Shown piece after piece: positions 1 through 6,380 of a stretch of 12,298 bases of DNA; position 1 is the stretch's first letter, and each line of letters begins with the position of its first letter. Source of the stretch: Comamonadaceae bacterium (GTDB lineage: Bacteria > Pseudomonadota > Gammaproteobacteria > Burkholderiales > Burkholderiaceae_C); contig CANCCE010000072.1 of assembly GCA_947374505.1 (NCBI GenBank), positions 1 through 12,298 on the forward strand. The letters are read 5' to 3'. Under the pieces are notes generated by a model. It saw only the letters and a list, made by a program, of their open reading frames with translations, had not been told where the DNA came from and searched no databases. Made by a program: the position numbers and the translations under genes.

Positions 1-31
1 TTCCCTAACGCCAGAAAAAGGCTTTGCCCAA

Positions 32-60
32 TTGTTCTAAACAAGGCCGCTCCCTACAGT
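32..60 (+). promoter_or_regulatory. Weak candidate promoter and 13-bp palindrome upstream of flhD
   Basis: The 111-base leader before flhD contains a perfect short inverted repeat, TTGTT-CTA-AACAA (32-44), that could be a regulator site. A poor sigma-70-like pair, TTGTTC (32-37) and TACAGT (55-60) with 17 bases between, overlaps it. Matches are only 3/6 and 4/6, so the promoter call is tentative. The leader is cut by the window edge, so the true promoter may lie further upstream. Nothing else recognisable is seen in bases 1-111. Confidence 0.2.
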
Positions 61-111
61 ACTTAGGCAGGCGCTGGTATCTCTCAGCTGCCAACTTCCA
101 AGGGAAAAAAC

Positions 112-429
112 ATGCGAACCACTGACATGCTGACTGAAATTCGGGATGCCAATTTGAGCTATCTAATGCTGGCCCAGCAGATGATCCGTTCAGACAAACC
201 CGCGGCCATTTTTCGGCTCGGTATCAGTGAGGCGATTGCCAACCTGCTGGACGGTTTGAGCAATGCGCAAGTGATGAAGTTGGCCGGTGGTGCCAGCATG
301 TTGACGCGTTTTCGCTTTGACGATGCGGCTGTGCTGGGCATGCTGACACATGACAAGAAAGAGCGCTCGCTGTCGCAGTCGCACGCGGCGATCTTGCTGG
401 CGGCGCAAGCGGTCAATGACATTCATTGA
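112..429 (+). CDS. flhD: FlhD, flagellar master transcriptional regulator subunit
   Basis: FlhD partners with FlhC in the FlhD4C2 complex that activates class II flagellar promoters. The 105-residue product is slightly shorter than the enterobacterial protein (about 116-119) but keeps the family core: EIRDANLSYLMLAQ near residues 9-22, FRLGISE at 34-40 and FRFDD at 67-71. The ATG is preceded by AAGGG at 100-104, a good Shine-Dalgarno (SD) at proper spacing. The residue aligned with E. coli Cys65, which forms an inter-subunit disulfide there, is Thr65 here. The C-terminal basic tail of the E. coli protein is missing. It is the first gene of the array, and flhC follows within a few bases. Confidence 0.96.
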   Translation: MRTTDMLTEIRDANLSYLMLAQQMIRSDKPAAIFRLGISEAIANLLDGLSNAQVMKLAGGASMLTRFRFDDAAVLGMLTHDKKERSLSQSHAAILLAAQAVNDIH

Positions 430-435
430 GCGGTG

Positions 436-996
436 ATGGCTAAAAAAGAAAAACTGATCGTCAATGAGCCGCGTGATATTCAGCTGGCAATTGACTTGAT
501 CAACAACGGTGCGCGGCTGCAGGTGTTGGAGATAGAGACCACGCTGTCGCGCGACCGTCTCATCAAGCTTTACAAAGAGCTGCAAGGGGTCTCGCCGCCC
601 AAGGGCATGTTGCCGTTTTCAACCGACTGGTTTTTGACTTGGCAGCCGAACATTCACGCCTCGCTGTTTGTTTTGATCAAGAAGCAACTTGAAGCCTCGG
701 CCGGCTTGAGCGGCATTGCTGCGATCTCTAAGGCGTATCAAATTTACCTAGAGCAGATTCCGCCTGAGCCCGGCGAAGAGCCGGTGCTGTCGTTCACGCG
801 GGCGTGGACCTTGGTTCGGTTTTTGTCGAGTGCCATGCTGAGTTCGACCGACTGCAAAAAATGTGGCGGCGAGTTCATTGTTCGCCCTCAGGGCGGCTTT
901 AGGTACGTCTGCGGTCTGTGCCAGCCGCCTTCGCGCGCCGGCAAAACCCGCAAGCTGGCGCTGGCCAACGCGGTGTCTGGTAGTACGGTCGATTGA
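436..996 (+). CDS. flhC: FlhC, flagellar master transcriptional regulator subunit
   Basis: FlhC is the partner of FlhD and supplies much of the DNA contact in FlhD4C2. The 186-residue product has the family's zinc site as two CxxC pairs: Cys140/Cys143 and Cys159/Cys162, separated by a short basic-aromatic loop, followed by a basic tail. The N-terminal half is helical and contains ARLQVLEIETTLSR, a typical FlhC element. Two starts are adjacent, GTG at 433 and ATG at 436. I chose the ATG; a weak GAG at 428-430 overlaps the flhD stop region and is the only SD-like sequence. The flhD stop ends at 429, so translational coupling is likely. Length and motifs fit the family well. Confidence 0.96.
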   Translation: MAKKEKLIVNEPRDIQLAIDLINNGARLQVLEIETTLSRDRLIKLYKELQGVSPPKGMLPFSTDWFLTWQPNIHASLFVLIKKQLEASAGLSGIAAISKAYQIYLEQIPPEPGEEPVLSFTRAWTLVRFLSSAMLSSTDCKKCGGEFIVRPQGGFRYVCGLCQPPSRAGKTRKLALANAVSGSTVD

Positions 997-1017
997 CCGT
1001 TGGCTATTAGTCAAACC

Positions 1018-1446
1018 ATGCTTGTTCAAAAAATCATGTCATCACCGCCGATTGCGGTCACGTTGGACGACACCGTAGGCAAGGTGAAAGACTTGTTTGC
1101 AAGCCACAGCATTCGCCACATGATGGTGGTGGAGGGCGGCAAGCTGGCCGGCGTTTTGTGCGAGGCCGAGCTGATGCGGGTCGTCAGCCCTTACATCGAC
1201 TCGCACGTTTACAGCTCCCGTGATCTGGCCACGCTGAATCAGCGTGTACATCAGGTCATGTTACGCGGCACCAAACGCTTGCCGGAAACGGCGTCGGTGC
1301 TGCAAGCCATGAAGTTGTTCAACGTCTATTCGGTGTGCTGCATTCCTGTGGTTGATGAGAACGACGTGCCGGTCGGCATTGTGACGAGGAGCAACCTAAT
1401 CAAGTTCATCCAGAACGCTTTTTCCGAAGAGCTGGGTTCCGAATGA
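1018..1446 (+). CDS. Small protein with two CBS domains (Bateman module), between flhC and motA
   Basis: The 142-residue protein consists almost entirely of two CBS domains, about residues 1-56 and 77-133. Each ends in a typical strand-turn-helix: GKLAGVLCEAELMRVV and VPVGIVTRSNLIKFI. CBS pairs usually bind adenine nucleotides or other nucleotides and act as energy or ligand sensors. No catalytic or DNA-binding domain is attached, so it would have to act in trans. The start is uncertain: ATG at 1018 begins directly at the first CBS domain, while TTG at 1000 lies 3 bases after flhC and adds six residues; neither has a clear SD. The frame is open and family-like throughout. Its position inside the flhDC-motAB transcript suggests a motility role, but this is inference; the partner and ligand are unknown. 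Confidence 0.88.
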   Translation: MLVQKIMSSPPIAVTLDDTVGKVKDLFASHSIRHMMVVEGGKLAGVLCEAELMRVVSPYIDSHVYSSRDLATLNQRVHQVMLRGTKRLPETASVLQAMKLFNVYSVCCIPVVDENDVPVGIVTRSNLIKFIQNAFSEELGSE

Positions 1447-1456
1447 AGGTCGTGAC

Positions 1457-2323
1457 ATGCTAGTCCTCGTCGGTTATGTGGTGATCTTAGCGTCCGTCAT
1501 TGGCGGCTTTGCGCTGGCCGGCGGACACGTGCATTCTTTGCTGCAACCGCTGGAGGTGCTGATGATTGGTGGCGCCGCGATTGGCGCGTTTTTAGTCGGC
1601 AATACGCCCAAAGCCATCAAGGCCACGCTCAAATCATTGCCGACGCTGTTCAAGGGCTCGAAATACACGCAAGCCTTGTACATCCAGCTGATGTTGTGCC
1701 TGTTTGGCATCCTCAGCAAAATTCGCAGTGACGGCATGATTTCGATTGAAGGTGCGGTCGACAGCCCAGAAGAAAGTGTCTTCTTCACGGCCTACCCACT
1801 GATTATCGGTGACCATCATTTGGTCGAGTTCATCACCGACTACCTGCGCCTGATGGTGTCTGGCAACATGGACCCAATTCAGCTTGAAAACCTGATGGAC
1901 AACGAGATCGAAACCCACCACGTGGAGGGTACCGAGCCAGTGCACTGCATCAGCAAGTTAGGCGACGGCTTACCGGCTTTTGGCATTGTGGCGGCGGTGA
2001 TGGGCGTGGTGCACACCATGGAGTCGGTCGGCATGCCGCCGTCTGAGCTGGGGAAATTGATCGCGGCGGCTTTGGTCGGTACTTTTCTGGGTATTTTGCT
2101 GGCCTATGGCTTTGTCGCGCCGCTGGCGAGCTTGCTGGAGCAAAAGCTACACGAGTCGTCCAAGACCTTTGAGTGCATCAAAGTCACCTTGCTGGCCAGC
2201 CTGAATGGTTACCCCCCAGCGATTGCCGTGGAGTTTGGCCGCAAGGTCTTGTTCTCGACCGAGCGCCCGACTTTCGCCGCGATGGAAGACGAGATCAAAA
2301 AAGCCAAGTCGGCGGCCAAGTAA
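1457..2323 (+). CDS. motA: MotA, flagellar stator proton-channel subunit
   Basis: MotA forms, with MotB, the inner-membrane stator that converts proton flow into flagellar torque. The 288-residue product aligns with E. coli MotA (295) with no offset at the key residues. Arg90 and Glu98 of the cytoplasmic loop, which interact with FliG, are present, as are channel prolines Pro173 and Pro222. Hydrophobic segments lie near 1-20, 33-49, 172-190 and 200-224, giving the usual four helices, with a large cytoplasmic loop between the second and third. The ATG has a good SD (GAAGGT, 1445-1450) that overlaps the stop of the CBS gene. A Lys/Ala-rich tail ends 12 bases before motB. Confidence 0.98.
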   Translation: MLVLVGYVVILASVIGGFALAGGHVHSLLQPLEVLMIGGAAIGAFLVGNTPKAIKATLKSLPTLFKGSKYTQALYIQLMLCLFGILSKIRSDGMISIEGAVDSPEESVFFTAYPLIIGDHHLVEFITDYLRLMVSGNMDPIQLENLMDNEIETHHVEGTEPVHCISKLGDGLPAFGIVAAVMGVVHTMESVGMPPSELGKLIAAALVGTFLGILLAYGFVAPLASLLEQKLHESSKTFECIKVTLLASLNGYPPAIAVEFGRKVLFSTERPTFAAMEDEIKKAKSAAK

Positions 2324-2335
2324 AAAAAGCAAAGC

Positions 2336-3214
2336 ATGGCCGATCTGCCCCGCCCGATTGTCATCAAGCGCATCAAGAAGGTGGTGGGGGGAAGCCACGG
2401 CGGTGCCTGGAAGATTGCCTACGCTGACTTTGTGACAGCCATGATGGCTTTCTTTTTGCTGATGTGGCTACTCGGCTCGGTAGACGGCGGCAAGCTGAAC
2501 GGCATCTCGGAGTACTTCAAGATGCCGCTGCGCACCGCACTGGCTGGCGGCAGCAGCAGTGGCGAAAGCACGTTGATCATGAAAGGCGGCGGCAAAGACC
2601 CGACCGCCGAAGCGGGACTTGTGCGCAATGGCCAAGCCAAAGCCAGCGCCGAGGAAGCTAAAAAAGCCCGTGCAAAGGCCGAGGCCGCCATGATGCGCGG
2701 CCTCAAAGAAAAGCTCGAAAAAATGATCGAGAGCAACGCCAAGCTGCTGCCGTATAAAAACCAAGTCTTGATCGACCTCACCAGCGAAGGCTTGCGGATT
2801 CAGATCGTCGATGAGAAAAATCGGCCCATGTTTGGCCTGTCGAGCACCGAGATGCAGCCCTACACGCGCGATATTTTGAAAGAAATTGCGGGTGCTCTGA
2901 ACGACCTGCCGAACCGCATCAGCTTGTCTGGCCACACCGACGCCAAGGTCTATGCCACCGGCGACAAAAACTACAGCAATTGGGAGCTCTCCGCCGACCG
3001 CGCTAATGCGGCACGGCGCGTGCTGGTGGCCGGCGGCCTGGACGAAAACCGTTTGATGCGGGTCTTGGGTTTGTCGTCTGCTGTGTTGCTGGACCCGGAA
3101 GATCCGATGAACCCGATCAACCGACGCATCAGCATTATTTTGCTGAACCAACGTGCCGAAGATGCCGCCTTTAGCGAAGGCCGACGGCAAGTCATGAGCT
3201 TGCCAACCGATTGA
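2336..3214 (+). CDS. motB: MotB, flagellar stator peptidoglycan-anchored subunit
   Basis: MotB anchors the stator to the cell wall and carries the proton-binding aspartate. The 292-residue protein has a short basic N-terminus, one transmembrane helix around residues 28-48 and the essential Asp31 (E. coli Asp32) within AYADFVTAMMAF. A plug-like amphipathic segment follows at about 52-65. A charged Ala/Lys/Glu-rich linker (about 88-130) leads to the C-terminal OmpA-like peptidoglycan-binding domain, with SGHTD (198-202), NWELSADRA (215-223) and NPINRRISI (259-267). The ATG lacks a clear SD; the region between the genes is A-rich and coupling to motA is likely. The stop overlaps a possible upstream start of cheZ by one base. 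Confidence 0.98.
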   Translation: MADLPRPIVIKRIKKVVGGSHGGAWKIAYADFVTAMMAFFLLMWLLGSVDGGKLNGISEYFKMPLRTALAGGSSSGESTLIMKGGGKDPTAEAGLVRNGQAKASAEEAKKARAKAEAAMMRGLKEKLEKMIESNAKLLPYKNQVLIDLTSEGLRIQIVDEKNRPMFGLSSTEMQPYTRDILKEIAGALNDLPNRISLSGHTDAKVYATGDKNYSNWELSADRANAARRVLVAGGLDENRLMRVLGLSSAVLLDPEDPMNPINRRISIILLNQRAEDAAFSEGRRQVMSLPTD

Positions 3215-3234
3215 TGAACCCAAGAGAGACGTGG

Positions 3235-3975
3235 ATGACCGATACAACCGATGACCTTGATGCTTTGTTTGACGAAGTGGCGGCTGAGTTTTCATCTGGC
3301 CTGCCGAAGGCAGAGCCGCAGGCGACGCCCGAGCCGATGCCCATAGTGATGTTGGAGCCTGATTTGGAATTGACCGCGCCTGCGGTCGCCGCCGCTGAGC
3401 TGCCTATTTACGACCGCTTGGGCGGCATCTTGCGGCAGTTGCACGACTCCTTGCGAGAGCTGGGCTATGACCGTTTCCTGTCTGATGTGGCAGAGCAGGT
3501 CAGCGACTCCAAAAGTCGGCTGGAGTACATCGCCAAACTCACCGAAGAGGCCGCCAACAAGGTCTTGAATGCGGTTGACGAAGGTCTGCCCATTCAAGAG
3601 ACTCAGGCCGAGTCTGCCTTGCAGCTCAGTGAGCGTTGGAACAGCATGTTTGCCGGGGCGCTGTCGGTCGACGAGTTCAAGGTGCTGGCGCACGATTCAC
3701 ACGCTTTCATCAACGCCACCGCCGGCAGTTCAGAGCTTGAAAAAGATCGCCTGCTGAGCATCATGATGGCGCAAGACTTTCAAGACATCACCGGACAAAT
3801 CATCAAGAAAGTGGTGACGTTGACACAAAACTTGGAGCAGCAACTGGCCCAGCTGCTGCGGGACTTTGCACCCAACATCCCGCGTGAAGATGTCGTTGAC
3901 CTGATGGCCGGCCCGTCGACCTCGGCTTTGATTCAAGACGATGTGGACGGACTCTTGTCTGATTTGGGGTTCTGA
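3235..3975 (+). CDS. cheZ: CheZ, CheY-phosphate phosphatase
   Basis: CheZ speeds dephosphorylation of CheY-P. The catalytic helix is clear: AQDFQDITGQIIKK, with Asp184 and Gln188 matching E. coli Asp143 and Gln147. The last residues, VDGLLSDLGF, match the C-terminal CheY-binding helix of E. coli CheZ. At 246 residues it is longer than E. coli CheZ (214) because of an acidic, Pro-rich N-terminal region of about 60 residues. The ATG at 3235 has an SD-like GAGAG at 3224-3228. An upstream ATG at 3214 overlaps the motB stop and would add seven residues, so the start is not settled. The cheA start overlaps the stop by one base. Placement between motB and cheA, rather than at the end of the cluster, is unusual for betaproteobacteria as far as I know. 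Confidence 0.95.
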   Translation: MTDTTDDLDALFDEVAAEFSSGLPKAEPQATPEPMPIVMLEPDLELTAPAVAAAELPIYDRLGGILRQLHDSLRELGYDRFLSDVAEQVSDSKSRLEYIAKLTEEAANKVLNAVDEGLPIQETQAESALQLSERWNSMFAGALSVDEFKVLAHDSHAFINATAGSSELEKDRLLSIMMAQDFQDITGQIIKKVVTLTQNLEQQLAQLLRDFAPNIPREDVVDLMAGPSTSALIQDDVDGLLSDLGF

Positions 3976-5783
3976 TGGACGAGTTGCTACAGGAATTCAT
4001 TGTTGAGGCGTTGGAGCTGGCTTACGAGGTCGAAGACAACCTGCGAGCCTTGCAACAACGGCCCGACCAACTGGGGCTGTTGAATGCCGTGTTCCGGGCT
4101 TTTCATACCATCAAGGGTGGCGCCGGTTTCATGGGCCTGCCGTCGGTTGTGGATGCCTGCCATCTGACGGAAAACCTGTTTGACGCCATGCGCGGCGGGC
4201 AAGTGGTGGTCACGCCCGAGGTGGTGGAGACAGCGCTGGTGGCCAGCGGTTTTGTCTTTGACCAGCTGACGCTGTTGTCCAACGGTGCCGCGCTCGGGCA
4301 GTTGAACGCCATGCCCGAGGCGTTGGTGCAGCGGCTGAATAAGGTGCTGTCAGCGACTGCCGAGGCGTCAGCTGACGTGCCGGCTGACGCATCAGCAGCG
4401 CCAGAACTGCCCACTGTGGCGCTGGATTGGCCGGCCTATTACCGTGCGCTGTTACCGCAAGTGGCCGATACGTCCGACACGGCAAAAGTGGCACAAGTAG
4501 CGCCTGAAACGGAACCAGAACCTGAGCCCGTGCAGGCGACTGCGTCAGTGCCGGCGCTGCCACCACTGGCGCAGCCCGCAGACAACGAGCCCGTGCCGGA
4601 GGAGTTCTCACTCGTCACCGCCAAAGAAGACAGTTTGCGCGTCAAGGCGAGCAAGCTGGACGCCTTGCTAGAGGTGGCCGGGGAGTCAGTGCAAGCCATG
4701 AACCAAGCCAGCGCACTGCTGGATAAATTGCTGCCTTTCAAACAAGTGCCTGAGGCCGCACTGTTGATGGCTACCTTGGCCGACACGCTGGGCCGCTCCG
4801 CCCGCTACACGACCGAGCTGCAACGGGCCACGCTGGCGACGCGTATGCAGCCGGTTGGCCGACTTTTCCAGCGCTTTCCGCGACTGGTTCGGGACTTGGC
4901 GACAGACCTCGGTAAACAAGTTGACTTGGTGATCGAAGGCGCCGAGACCGAAGTCGACCGGGTGGTCGTTGACAGCCTGTACGACCCACTGATGCACATG
5001 CTGCGAAATTCCTTGGACCACGGCATTGAGACTGCGCAAGAGCGCGTCGTCAAGGGAAAGCCGGCGTTGGCCAAAATCACCTTGCGTGCCTGGCAAGAGG
5101 GCGGCAGTGTGGTGATTCAAGTAGCTGACGACGGCGCCGGCATTGACCCACAGCGCTTGCTGCAAAAAGCCCGAGCCCAGAACTTGCTCACCGACAGCGC
5201 CGAAAGAAGCCACGACGAGCTGCTACAGCTGATTTTTCTGGCTGGTTTGTCGACCAAAGACACGGCCTCCAGCGTCTCCGGTCGGGGCGTTGGCATGGAC
5301 GTGGTCAAGACCAGCATTGAGCGGCATCGGGGCACGATTCACCTGGCGTCGCAGCGCGACGTCGGCACCTGTATTTCGGTTCGATTGCCGATTGAGCTGT
5401 CGATCATCCCGACCATGCTGGTGAACATCGGCGAGGTGCAAGTCGGCTTGCCGATGTCGGCGGTGCAACGCGTCATCGAGTTGCCGACCCACTTTGCTGG
5501 CGTGGCTGGCTCGCCGGTCTTCAAAGACCAAGGCCTGTCGCTGCCGGTTCGGTCGCTGGCGGGGGTCCTAGGCTACTTGCCGCAATCAGAACGGTTGGGA
5601 ATTGTGGTGGTCGCAACCAAGCCCTACATCTTGGCGGTTTGCGGGGTTGAGGGCACCGCCGAGATGGTCATCAAACCGATGTCAGCCATCACTGCCAATG
5701 GCATTGGCGGAACCGCTCGTTCCGCTGAAGGCGCCTTGGTTTTGATTTTAGATTTGGCTTTTTTACAGGCGGGCGCTCACTGA
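3975..5783 (+). CDS. cheA: CheA, chemotaxis histidine kinase lacking a recognisable P2 domain
   Basis: CheA autophosphorylates in receptor arrays and passes phosphate to CheY and CheB. The 602-residue product has a P1 HPt domain (about 1-125) with phospho-acceptor His44 in FHTIKGGAGF. An Ala/Pro/Glu-rich linker (about 128-215) follows, with an EPEPEP run near 180-185. P3 dimerisation helices span about 218-285. The P4 ATPase (about 286-475) has its N box around Asn345/His349, G1 DDGAG at 385-389 and G2 GRGVG at 436-440. A CheW-like P5 domain (476-602) ends the protein. No P2 response-regulator docking domain is visible in the linker, and the protein is about 50 residues shorter than E. coli CheA. 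The ATG overlaps the cheZ stop and follows GGGG at 3966-3969. It is a complete, probably active kinase. Confidence 0.97.
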   Translation: MDELLQEFIVEALELAYEVEDNLRALQQRPDQLGLLNAVFRAFHTIKGGAGFMGLPSVVDACHLTENLFDAMRGGQVVVTPEVVETALVASGFVFDQLTLLSNGAALGQLNAMPEALVQRLNKVLSATAEASADVPADASAAPELPTVALDWPAYYRALLPQVADTSDTAKVAQVAPETEPEPEPVQATASVPALPPLAQPADNEPVPEEFSLVTAKEDSLRVKASKLDALLEVAGESVQAMNQASALLDKLLPFKQVPEAALLMATLADTLGRSARYTTELQRATLATRMQPVGRLFQRFPRLVRDLATDLGKQVDLVIEGAETEVDRVVVDSLYDPLMHMLRNSLDHGIETAQERVVKGKPALAKITLRAWQEGGSVVIQVADDGAGIDPQRLLQKARAQNLLTDSAERSHDELLQLIFLAGLSTKDTASSVSGRGVGMDVVKTSIERHRGTIHLASQRDVGTCISVRLPIELSIIPTMLVNIGEVQVGLPMSAVQRVIELPTHFAGVAGSPVFKDQGLSLPVRSLAGVLGYLPQSERLGIVVVATKPYILAVCGVEGTAEMVIKPMSAITANGIGGTARSAEGALVLILDLAFLQAGAH

Positions 5784-5843
5784 ACCGTCGCCGGTTGCCA
5801 GCCTGACACACATCCCTTTTTTTCAGCGAACGACACCAACACC

Positions 5844-6359
5844 ATGCTCAAGTCAACTTCTACCTTGGCCAACCCATCCGTCGATGGCCGCACTGCCGCC
5901 GACGATATTCGTCACGAATTTCTGGCCTTCACGCTTGGTCAGGAAGAGTACGGCATCGACATTCTGAAGGTGCAGGAAATCCGCGGCTACGAGGCGGTCA
6001 CCCGGATTGCCAATGTGCCCGAGTTCATCAAAGGTGTGGTCAACCTGCGCGGCACCATCGTGCCTATCGTCGACCTGCGGATCAAGTTCAATTTAGGTCA
6101 GCCGACCTATGACGAGATGACCGTGGTCATCATCTTGAATTTGGCGGGTCGAGTCATTGGCGCGGTGGTCGACACCGTCTCGGACGTCATCAACTTAGGC
6201 GCAGGTCAGATCAAACCGCCGCCCGATCTCGGGCTGGCTTTTGAGACCCATTACTTGGTGGGTCTAGGCACCTACGAGGACCGTATGGTGATTTTGGTCG
6301 ACATCGAAAAGCTCATGTCTAGCGCCGAGATGGCTTTGATCGACACCGCTGCACACTGA
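5844..6359 (+). CDS. cheW: CheW, receptor-kinase coupling protein
   Basis: CheW links MCP tips to the P5 domain of CheA. The 171-residue product has a nonconserved N-terminal extension of about 22 residues before the CheW fold. That fold begins at EFLAFTLGQEEYGIDILKVQ (25-44) and includes the conserved VVNLRGTIVPIVDLR segment (65-79), with Arg69 aligned to the E. coli interface arginine. The ATG has no strong SD. The 60 bases separating it from cheA form the largest gap inside the array and contain a pyrimidine run (5814-5823) and a weak 5-bp hairpin near the cheA stop, neither convincing as a terminator. Domain and length are typical. Confidence 0.97.
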   Translation: MLKSTSTLANPSVDGRTAADDIRHEFLAFTLGQEEYGIDILKVQEIRGYEAVTRIANVPEFIKGVVNLRGTIVPIVDLRIKFNLGQPTYDEMTVVIILNLAGRVIGAVVDTVSDVINLGAGQIKPPPDLGLAFETHYLVGLGTYEDRMVILVDIEKLMSSAEMALIDTAAH

Positions 6360-6380
6360 CCGTCTTAAGGCTATAACAAA

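Noticed and set aside
3231..3250. GACCGATACA as a flagellar sigma-28 -10 element
   Set aside because: No TAAA-like -35 element is found at the right distance, and the site falls on the cheZ start. A similar GCCGATTG at 1049 fails for the same reason.
2468..3295. Long open frame on the - strand (275 codons) opposite motB
   Set aside because: It mirrors the codon structure of a clear MotB gene; its translation is low-complexity with no recognisable domain, and it overlaps the motB-cheZ junction.
4686..5213. Open frame on the - strand (175 codons) opposite cheA
   Set aside because: It lies wholly within conserved CheA domains and shows no protein family features; a shadow of GC-rich coding sequence.
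5783..5823. Possible terminator between cheA and cheW
   Set aside because: The hairpin (AACCG/CGGTT) has only 5 base pairs, and the T-run is about 20 bases downstream rather than adjacent.
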